Notes under the pieces: generated by a model
The model's input: only the letters and a program-made list of their open reading frames with translations
The model's database searches: none
What the model was told of the DNA's origin: nothing
Made by a program: the position numbers and the translations under genes
In this document: piece by piece, positions 54,379 through 60,546 of the stretch
Layout: every line of letters starts with the position of its first letter
How positions within the stretch are numbered: the stretch's first letter is position 1
NCBI RefSeq assembly: GCF_000255295.1
Contig: NC_017030.1
Location: 9,274,328 to 9,338,327, forward strand
DNA: 64,000 nucleotides
Direction of reading: 5' to 3'
Source of the DNA: Corallococcus coralloides DSM 2259
GTDB lineage: Bacteria; Myxococcota; Myxococcia; Myxococcales; Myxococcaceae

Positions 54379-55125
54379 TCAGGCCGCGGCCGCGGGCGGG
54401 TGCTCGGACTTGGGCGTCACGAGGTTCACCGGCTCACCGTCCTCGCCCAGCACCACCGGCGCGATGCCCAGCTTGCGCTCCACCAGCGCGTGCCCCAGGT
54501 AGACGAGCGGCGTCAGGCCAATGGCCACCAGCAGCTTCACCGCGTACGAGGTGAAGATGATCCGGAAGATGACCTCTTGCGGCAGCACGCCCGTCCAGGC
54601 GACGAACTGCACCACCACCGTGTCGATGAGCTGCGACACCACCGTGGAGCCCGTGGCGCGCAGCCACAGCATCCGGTTGTTCGTCACCCGCTTGAGCAGG
54701 TTGAACACCGAGATGTCCAGGAACTGGGCCACCAGGTACGCCACCATCGACGCCACCAGGATGCGCTGCGAGCCGCCGAACACGTTGTTGAACGACGCCG
54801 CCACCGTCCCGCTGTAGTCCTTGGCCTCCGTCATCGGCGCCCACGGAATCTGGCCCGCCAGCGCGACAATCACGAACGTGAAGATGGCCATCACGAAGCC
54901 CACCCACGTCACGAACCGCGCGACCTTCTTGCCGTAGAACTCGTTGAGGATGTCCGTCAGCAGGAACGTCACCGGGAACGGCAACATCCCCACCGACATC
55001 ACCGCCACCACCGGGCCCAGGTGCACCTCGAACAGCTTCACCCCGATGATGTCGCCCACCACCAGCGAGGTGATGAACAGCCCCGCGAGCACCACGAAAA
55101 GCTGAATCCGCCGGTCCAGGGTCAT
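54379..55125 (-). CDS. yhhQ: Queuosine precursor transporter
   Basis: 248 residues and six or so membrane segments. The family pattern includes GDIIGVKLFEV, LPFPVTFLLTDILNEFYGKKVAR, and GSTVVSQLIDTVVVQFVAW, all characteristic of YhhQ/DUF165. It imports the 7-deazaguanine precursors used to make the tRNA nucleoside queuosine. AAGGA lies nine nt before ATG 55125. It lies 77 bp downstream of folB on the same strand. Confidence 0.92.
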   Translation of the reverse strand: MTLDRRIQLFVVLAGLFITSLVVGDIIGVKLFEVHLGPVVAVMSVGMLPFPVTFLLTDILNEFYGKKVARFVTWVGFVMAIFTFVIVALAGQIPWAPMTEAKDYSGTVAASFNNVFGGSQRILVASMVAYLVAQFLDISVFNLLKRVTNNRMLWLRATGSTVVSQLIDTVVVQFVAWTGVLPQEVIFRIIFTSYAVKLLVAIGLTPLVYLGHALVERKLGIAPVVLGEDGEPVNLVTPKSEHPPAAAA

Positions 55126-55202
55126 CCGATGCGTCCTTCAAGAGCAGAGGCGCCCCTACTGCTAGCACACCCTCCCGCCCCCGTCGCTTGGACGCCCGGG
55201 GC

Positions 55203-55994
55203 CTATTCGGGCAGGTAGTACAGCCTGCCCGGCCCCACAGGCACCGTCTCCCCGGAGCCATCCGCTTCCGACAGCACCAGGCGCGGCCGGTACACGCCCA
55301 ATACCGTCTGCTCGGTCGCCGTCGGGTTGTCGTAGCCGTGCCCGAAGACCTCCGGGCCGCTGAACGCCATCCCCCGCCCCACCGGCTGTCCCTGAAGTAC
55401 CAACCCCGCGCCCAGCACCAGCTCCATCCCTTCCGTGTGGCCGTCCGCGCGCGGCGGGATGCTGCCTCCCGGCTCCACCCGCAGCCGGTACACGCCGTAG
55501 GTCGCGCCTTCGTGGATGACGTCCACGTGGCCGAAGGGCTTCGCGTCCGTCCGGTACACCATCTCCTCCGCGGTGCGGTGCACCTGGAGCGACGGGATGG
55601 CCCAGCCTGTCAGCGCCTCCGGCTTGGTGACCCGCACCGTGGCGGCGTGCAGCGGCGCGTGCGGCGCGGCATCCGTGGGCGGTGCCAGGAGGTAGCGGCA
55701 CACCGCCTCCGCCGCGGACTCCAACAGCTCGAAGCGGCACGCATCCAGGAGGAAGCGCAGCTCTCCAGCCAGGCGCCCGTAGTGCACGGTGTTCGCCAGC
55801 CTCCCGCCCACCGCCGCCTGCCGGGCGTCCAGGAAGAGCGCCACGTCCAGCCGCAGCGGCTGCGGCGTCACGCGCTCGCGGTTGTAGAGGCCCACGATGA
55901 CGTCCACCGTGAGCCCGCGCAGCTCCATCACGTCCAGCGGACGGCCCTGCGCGTCGGTGACCACGGGGTGGATCCACACGGGTTCCTGGCTCAC
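55203..55994 (-). CDS. folB: Dihydroneopterin aldolase fused to a C-terminal cupin domain
   Basis: 263 residues; ordinary FolB is ~120. Residues ~20-130 are the DHNA fold: ELRGLTVDVIVGLYNRERVTPQPLRLDVAL, NTVHYGRL, and FELLESAAEAVCRYLL, with TVRVTKPEAL at the end carrying the conserved Lys. Residues ~150-255 form a cupin-like barrel (YGVYRLRVEPGGSIPPRADGHTEGMELVLGAGLVLQG and GHGYDN). The start is GTG, overlapping the folM stop by 4 nt (GTGA). It acts in folate or tetrahydropterin synthesis; the cupin is unexplained. Confidence 0.85.
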   Translation of the reverse strand: MSQEPVWIHPVVTDAQGRPLDVMELRGLTVDVIVGLYNRERVTPQPLRLDVALFLDARQAAVGGRLANTVHYGRLAGELRFLLDACRFELLESAAEAVCRYLLAPPTDAAPHAPLHAATVRVTKPEALTGWAIPSLQVHRTAEEMVYRTDAKPFGHVDVIHEGATYGVYRLRVEPGGSIPPRADGHTEGMELVLGAGLVLQGQPVGRGMAFSGPEVFGHGYDNPTATEQTVLGVYRPRLVLSEADGSGETVPVGPGRLYYLPE

Positions 55995-56716
55995 AGCTGC
56001 GCGCTCCTTCCGCCATCCACGGCGATGACCTGCCCGGTGAGGTACGGCGCCTCGCGCGCGAGGAACACCACCGTGCGCGCCACGTCCTCCACGCTGCCCT
56101 CGCGGCCCATGGGTACGCGGTCGAGCACTTCCTTCCGCGCGGCTTCGTCGAAGTGCTCCGGGAACGCCACCACGCCCGGCGAGATGGCGTTGACGCGCAC
56201 GTGCGGCGCCAGCTCCACCGCCAGCGCGCGCGTGAGCATCACGAGCCCCGCCTTGCTCACCGAATAGTGCGAGTAGTGGCTCACCGCCCGCTCCCCGCCG
56301 ATGTCGGTGAGGTGCACCACCAGCGGGTCCTTCCCCGCGCGCAGCGACGGCAGCAGCGCCTGCGTGAGGAAGAAGGGCGCGTCCACGTTCACCGCGAGCA
56401 TGCGGCGGTACTGCTCGCGCGTCACGGCCGCGAAGTCCACCCGTTCATAGAGCCCCGCGTTGTGGACGACCACGTCCAGCGCGGGGTGCGCCTCCCGGAC
56501 CCGTGCGCCCAGCGCGTCCACGGCCTGCGCGTCGGAGAGGTCGCCGCTGTACAGCGTGACGGCGCGGCCCAGTTCGCGCAGTTCCTGCGCCAGCGACTCC
56601 AGCGGCTCCATGGAACGGTTCGCGTGAAGCGCCAGGTCGTAGCCGGCGCGGCCGAGCGCGCGCGCCACCGCGCTGCCGATGCGCACGCCCGCGCCCGTGA
56701 TGAATGCGGTCCCCAT
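55991..56716 (-). CDS. folM: Short-chain dehydrogenase, probable dihydromonapterin/dihydrofolate reductase (FolM-like)
   Basis: 241 residues. The NAD(P) fold is intact: AFITGAGVRIGSAVARAL (GxxxRIG, the pattern of pteridine reductases), LHANRS, VVHNAGLY, and the catalytic YSHYSVSKAGL (Tyr-x3-Lys). The R-I-G motif and position directly before folB support a pteridine reductase. The gene lies just downstream of a strong terminator, so its promoter must overlap that region or be within read-through. Confidence 0.85.
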   Translation of the reverse strand: MGTAFITGAGVRIGSAVARALGRAGYDLALHANRSMEPLESLAQELRELGRAVTLYSGDLSDAQAVDALGARVREAHPALDVVVHNAGLYERVDFAAVTREQYRRMLAVNVDAPFFLTQALLPSLRAGKDPLVVHLTDIGGERAVSHYSHYSVSKAGLVMLTRALAVELAPHVRVNAISPGVVAFPEHFDEAARKEVLDRVPMGREGSVEDVARTVVFLAREAPYLTGQVIAVDGGRSAQL

Positions 56717-56747
56717 ATGCGGGCCCTGCCTAACAGGCCCGCCCGCG

Positions 56748-56801
56748 AAAAAACACCGCGGGGCGATACCTGGAGACCCCTCTCCAGGCACCGCCCCGCG
56801 G
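56748..56801 (-). terminator. Strong rho-independent terminator
   Basis: A 10-bp outer stem (CCGCGGGGCG and complement) with an inner 7-bp CCTGGAG/CTCCAGG stem, followed on the minus strand by TTTTTT. It closes the WVP-repeat protein gene and lies only 32 bp before the folM start. Confidence 0.85.
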
Positions 56802-56853
56802 CACTGCGTCGTCCCCTTTGCGTCGTTCGTCCCGTCTCGTCTCCTCGTGTTGA

Positions 56854-57342
56854 CTACGGGTAGTAGACCACCGTCTGCCAGCGGCGCCCGCCGTACGGCA
56901 CCCAGACCCACTCCGTCACCGCCTGGTAGCCGCCCGGCACATATTGCTGGTCGTAGTAGCCCGGCGTGCAGCGCACGTGGCGGCCTCGGCGGCCACGGGA
57001 CACACACTGCTCGGGGACCCAGACCTGCTCGTAGCGCGCCGGCACCCAGCGCTCCACCGTCTGCAGCTCGTAGCGGCCGCGCGAGTCCACCGGGCGCGGC
57101 ATGGGGCCGTAATTGCAGTTCGGGCCGCGGCAGCCCATGAAGCGGCGCGTCTTCGCGTCGTCGTTGTCGTAGCGGAACGCCTGGCCCTGCGGCGCGGAAT
57201 CCCAGCCGCCGTTGTAGCGCTGCTGGCCGCCCCACTGCGCGTCCGCCCGGGTCGGGCCGCGCCAGTCCGCCGCGAACGACGTGGAGGAGCCGAGCAGCAT
57301 TGCACCGAAGGCCAGGGTCGCGAGTCCGAGCTTGAAAGCCAT
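56854..57342 (-). CDS. Exported Tyr/Trp-rich protein with WVP motifs
   Basis: 162 residues from ATG 57342 (GGAGG eight nt upstream; ATG 57351 is an alternative). The signal peptide ends TSFAA. The mature part has two related aromatic segments, VERWVPARYEQVWVPEQC and TEWVWVPYGGRRWQTVVYYP, separated by a Cys/Arg-rich turn (SRGRRGRHVRCTPGYYDQQYVPGGYQ). Aromatic-rich repeat proteins of this kind occur in the envelope and spore/biofilm matrix of myxobacteria, but none is named here. A strong terminator follows. Confidence 0.72.
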   Translation of the reverse strand: MAFKLGLATLAFGAMLLGSSTSFAADWRGPTRADAQWGGQQRYNGGWDSAPQGQAFRYDNDDAKTRRFMGCRGPNCNYGPMPRPVDSRGRYELQTVERWVPARYEQVWVPEQCVSRGRRGRHVRCTPGYYDQQYVPGGYQAVTEWVWVPYGGRRWQTVVYYP

Positions 57343-57396
57343 GTCTTCCATCCTCCGTCCGAGTTGCTTGTCCTGACTGACGGGGCCCCCGCCGGA

Positions 57397-57425
57397 ACAT
57401 TCAAATCCCGTCGAGTCACGCTCAA
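57397..57425 (-). promoter_or_regulatory. Candidate promoter of the WVP-repeat protein gene
   Basis: TTGAGC and GAATGT at 17-bp spacing on the minus strand, about 55 bp upstream of the ATG. Matches are 4/6 and 2-3/6, so this is tentative. Confidence 0.4.
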
Positions 57426-57467
57426 CCCCGGTGGCGGGGCCGGGGGGATGTGGGTACACCTCGTCCC

Positions 57468-58184
57468 ATGTTCCACCGCGACGGCCCCACCTTCCGCGAG
57501 CTTGCACGGCAGGCCCTCACCTCCGTCGAGCAGGGCTACGACCTGCTCGCGCCCAAGTTCGAGCACACACCGTTCCGCACGCCGGATCCGGTGCTCAAGG
57601 CCGCGCTCGCGCACGTGGGCCCCGAAGGCAGCGTGGGCAGCGCGCTGGACGTGTGCTGTGGCACCGGCGCCGCGATGCGCGTGCTGCGCCCGCTGTGCCG
57701 TGAGCGCGTCGTCGGGTTCGACCTGAGCCAGGGCATGCTGGATGAAGCGCGGCGCAGGCTCGCGGATGCACCGGGCAGCGCGGCGCTCGACTTCGTCCGG
57801 GGCGATGCGCTGGCGCTGCCCTTCGACGCGGCGTTCGAGCTGATCACCAGCTTCGGCGCCTTTGGGCACATCCTGGAGGAGGACGAGCCGCGCCTCGTCG
57901 AGGGCATCACGCGGGCGCTGAAGCCCGGAGGCCGCTTCGTCTTCGTCACCGCGCAGCCGCCGTCCGCGCTCAACCCCGGCTACTGGGTGGCGAAGGGCTT
58001 CAACGCCGCCATGCGCGTGCGCAACGCGCTCTGGAAGCCGCCGTTCGTCATGTACTACCTGACGTTCCTCGTGCCCCGCGCCCGCGCGCTGCTGGAGGCG
58101 GCGGGCTTCGACGTGGAGGTGCGCGAGGGCGACATGCCGGAGCCCTTCGGCCGGCTCGTCACCGTCATCGCCACGAAGCGCTGA
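57468..58184 (+). CDS. Class I SAM-dependent methyltransferase
   Basis: 238 residues from ATG 57468 (GTG 57450 is an alternative). The SAM-binding motif is ALDVCCGTGAAMRVL, followed by the acidic loop VVGFDLSQGML and motif II ALALPFDAAFELITSFGAFGHI, then LKPGGRFVFVT. Small-molecule or lipid methylation is likely. C-terminal residues resemble ubiquinone-type methyltransferases (LLEAAGFDVEVREG). The substrate is not clear. It is convergent with the Gre-like gene, 12 bp apart. Confidence 0.88.
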   Translation: MFHRDGPTFRELARQALTSVEQGYDLLAPKFEHTPFRTPDPVLKAALAHVGPEGSVGSALDVCCGTGAAMRVLRPLCRERVVGFDLSQGMLDEARRRLADAPGSAALDFVRGDALALPFDAAFELITSFGAFGHILEEDEPRLVEGITRALKPGGRFVFVTAQPPSALNPGYWVAKGFNAAMRVRNALWKPPFVMYYLTFLVPRARALLEAAGFDVEVREGDMPEPFGRLVTVIATKR

Positions 58185-58196
58185 AGCGGCCAGGCC

Positions 58197-58718
58197 TCAA
58201 GGCGCGGCCGAGGTGGCTTCGGACTCCGCGTACTCCACCGCGAGGATTTCGTACTCCACCGTGCCGCGCGGGCGCTCCACCTGCACGGCCTCGCCGGCCT
58301 CCTTGCCCAGGAGCGCGCGCGCCAGCGGGGACTCCACACTCAGCCGTCCCGCCTTCACGTCTGCTTCATCCGGACCGACGATGCGATAGCGCATGCGCGC
58401 GCCGTCCTCGTCCTCCAGCACCACCCACGCACCGAAGAAGACGCGGCCCGCCTGCGAGGGATCCGGCACCACCACCCGCACATCCTCCAGGATGGCGGTG
58501 AGCTCGCGCGCCCGGCGCTCCCGCTCGCGCTTGCGCACGCCCGCTTCCAGCTCCGGCCAGTCCCGGGGCGCGGGCTCCTGAAGCTCCAGCAGCTCCTCCT
58601 GGAGCGCGCGGTAGCCCTCCGGCGTGATGTAGCGCTGCTCCGCCGACGTCGACCGGGGACGCGCGGGGGTGAGCCCCTCGTCGCCGCCTCCGTCTTCCTT
58701 GGTGAATGCCTTCGACAT
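58197..58718 (-). CDS. GreA/GreB-like transcript-cleavage factor family protein
   Basis: 173 residues from ATG 58718 (GGGAG seven nt upstream). An N-terminal helical part (YITPEGYRALQEELLELQE ... RERERRARELTAILEDVRVV) resembles the Gre coiled coil, and the C-terminal half (GAWVVLEDEDGARMRYRIVGPDEADVKAGRLSVESPLARALLGKEAGEAVQV) matches the FKBP-like Gre domain that binds RNA polymerase. The two acidic residues at the coiled-coil tip needed for cleavage are not obvious. It may be an anti- or pseudo-Gre factor. Confidence 0.82.
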   Translation of the reverse strand: MSKAFTKEDGGGDEGLTPARPRSTSAEQRYITPEGYRALQEELLELQEPAPRDWPELEAGVRKRERERRARELTAILEDVRVVVPDPSQAGRVFFGAWVVLEDEDGARMRYRIVGPDEADVKAGRLSVESPLARALLGKEAGEAVQVERPRGTVEYEILAVEYAESEATSAAP

Positions 58719-58845
58719 GGCCCGCTCCCTTCTCCCGGGAAATTTCTCAACGTTTCCCGGGCTTTGCATGCCGGGTCCGCCTGCCCGCCCGCTTTCGAAT
58801 GGCGCAATTTTACTACTTGGACGGAATCCGCCAGGATTCGAGGGC

Positions 58846-59181
58846 ATGCACCTCCCCCGAGCCGTGCCTCGCTTCGAGCATCGCCTGGCCGTCCGTCTGC
58901 GCGGCATGCTGCCGCTCTACACGCGAGATGTGTCGGCGAGCGGCTTCTGCGCGGAGATGCTCCAGCCGATGAAGGCGGGCGATCTCGTGGAAGGCGCGTT
59001 GCTGCTGGGGGACGAGGAGGTCCCCTTCCAGGCGCGGGTGATGTGGTCACGCCGCTCCGCCGGGGAGCGCACGCGCGGACGCTGCGGCGTGCGCTTCGTC
59101 ACCATCGGCGAGGACTTCCAGCGGCGGCTGGAGGCGTTCAGGCGCTTGCAGGGCAGGCGCCTGATTCGCTGGTTCACCTGA
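58846..59181 (+). CDS. PilZ domain protein
   Basis: 111 residues. PilZ motifs: R-x4-R (FEHRLAVRLRGML) near the start and DVSASGF a few residues later, then a beta barrel ending VRFVTIGEDFQRRLEAFRRLQ. The positions needed to bind cyclic-di-GMP are present. The start is ATG 58846; the upstream frame is inside the divergent Gre promoter region. No partner gene is adjacent. Confidence 0.85.
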   Translation: MHLPRAVPRFEHRLAVRLRGMLPLYTRDVSASGFCAEMLQPMKAGDLVEGALLLGDEEVPFQARVMWSRRSAGERTRGRCGVRFVTIGEDFQRRLEAFRRLQGRRLIRWFT

Positions 59182-59191
59182 CGAACCGGGC

Positions 59192-59671
59192 CTACTTCGC
59201 CGTTTCGGACGCCGCCGGGGCCGCGGTCTCGGAGGGAGCGCCGGGCGTCGCGGGCGTGGTGGACGGCTCCACGGCGGACTCGGCCGGGGGAGCGATGGGG
59301 GCGCCTTCGGGCGCGGGGGCCTCACCGGAGGGCACCACCTGGAGCTTGTAGCGGCTCACGCCCTTGGGCAGCACGACCTCCACCAGCGGGTTCTCCTTCA
59401 CCAGGCCCGGGTCGAGCTTGAGGGAGAACTCGCCGTTCTCGTCGGTGGTCGCGTTGATGTGGTTGCGGTACTCGCCGCCGAGCACCTTGGCGCCCTTCAC
59501 CGGCTGGCCCGTCGCGGCGTCCGTCACGCGCAGCACCACGAGCTGTCCCTCCTGGAGCGAGGTGGCGCCGTTCGCCTGGATGACTTCGTTGTAGCGCGGG
59601 CGCAGCGCGCAGCCAGACAGCAGCGCGGAGGAGAGGACGGCAAGGGTCAGCAGGTTGCGGCGAAGGCTCAT
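59192..59671 (-). CDS. Lipoprotein with an Ig/carboxypeptidase-regulatory-like domain
   Basis: 159 residues from ATG 59671. The lipobox is LLSGC. The middle (VVLRVTDAATGQPVKGAKVLGGEYRNHINATTDENGEFSLKL) is a carboxypeptidase-regulatory-like beta sandwich, and the C-terminal 40 residues are Pro/Ala/Glu-rich. ATG 59680 three codons upstream is possible. It is alone, divergent from the membrane protein at 59941. Function unknown. Confidence 0.75.
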   Translation of the reverse strand: MSLRRNLLTLAVLSSALLSGCALRPRYNEVIQANGATSLQEGQLVVLRVTDAATGQPVKGAKVLGGEYRNHINATTDENGEFSLKLDPGLVKENPLVEVVLPKGVSRYKLQVVPSGEAPAPEGAPIAPPAESAVEPSTTPATPGAPSETAAPAASETAK

Positions 59672-59940
59672 GGAATCCATCCAGGCTGGGAAGCGGTACG
59701 GCGGAGGCGCGGCAGCATAGCCGCCAGCCACCGGACGCCAAGTCTCCGGTGCGTGACAGCCCCCGTGTACGGCATCCGCCCCCACGCCGGGTCGCGAAAT
59801 TCCCGGCAGGCAGGCAGGGCATGCGCCTTCCTTCTCAAGGACCGGTGGAGCCTTCAGCCCTTCCACCCGCCCGCCTCCAGCACCATCTCCCAAGGTGTCC
59901 GGGCACGTCCTTCCCCCGCCCGAACGGAGGCCAATGCTCC

Positions 59941-60546
59941 ATGGATGAGACCTATACGGAGGACTCGGATCGCGTCACGAATTCGAGCGACCGCCTTCAC
60001 CTGAGGAACGCACAAGTCGATTACACGGTCCTTCCGCCCGGCGTGCGCGTGGAGGAGAGCTACTTCACGCTGAAGCACAACCGGTTCGACGTGAGCGTGC
60101 TGACGATGGTGCTCATCAGCGCCATCACGTTCTTCATTCCGTTATTCAACGGCCTGCTGGCCGGCACGTTCGGCGGCTTCCACGCGGGACGTCCCCGCCG
60201 GGCGCTGGCCGCCGCGGCCGTCGCCTCGGTGGTGGTGCCCGCCGCGTTCTACGTGGCCTTCAACGTCTTCAGCGTGGGCGGCGAGCGCATCTTCCTGGGC
60301 CTGGGCTGGGGGAACTGGACGCTGCTGCACGTCATCGGCCTGTTCATCGGGGCGCTCTGCGGCGCGGCCAGCCGTCCGGTGTTCACCGGTGAGGTCCCCG
60401 TCTTCCGTACGCAGTACGTCAGCGGAGCTCCACTCCTAGCGCAAGGCGATGTCGCGCCAGCCCTTCCGGAAGGCTCGCGAGACTTCTCCCGGGACCTGCC
60501 CACGACGCAAGTGTCCCCTCCCAGTGGACCTGTGCGCGGGGAGTGA
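59941..60546 (+). CDS. Small membrane protein, DUF5518-like
   Basis: 201 residues. An acidic leader is followed by VEESYFTLKHNRFDVSVLTMVLISA and three hydrophobic segments (LISAITFFIPLFNGLLAGTFGGF, AVASVVVPAAFYVAFNVF, LLHVIGLFIGALCGAA), then a polar tail of about 45 residues. The pattern of Gly-rich first two segments is like small DUF5518 proteins. GGAGG is 12 nt upstream, a loose fit. Its last 128 bp run opposite to the DUF4105 gene on the other strand. Confidence 0.68.
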   Translation: MDETYTEDSDRVTNSSDRLHLRNAQVDYTVLPPGVRVEESYFTLKHNRFDVSVLTMVLISAITFFIPLFNGLLAGTFGGFHAGRPRRALAAAAVASVVVPAAFYVAFNVFSVGGERIFLGLGWGNWTLLHVIGLFIGALCGAASRPVFTGEVPVFRTQYVSGAPLLAQGDVAPALPEGSRDFSRDLPTTQVSPPSGPVRGE

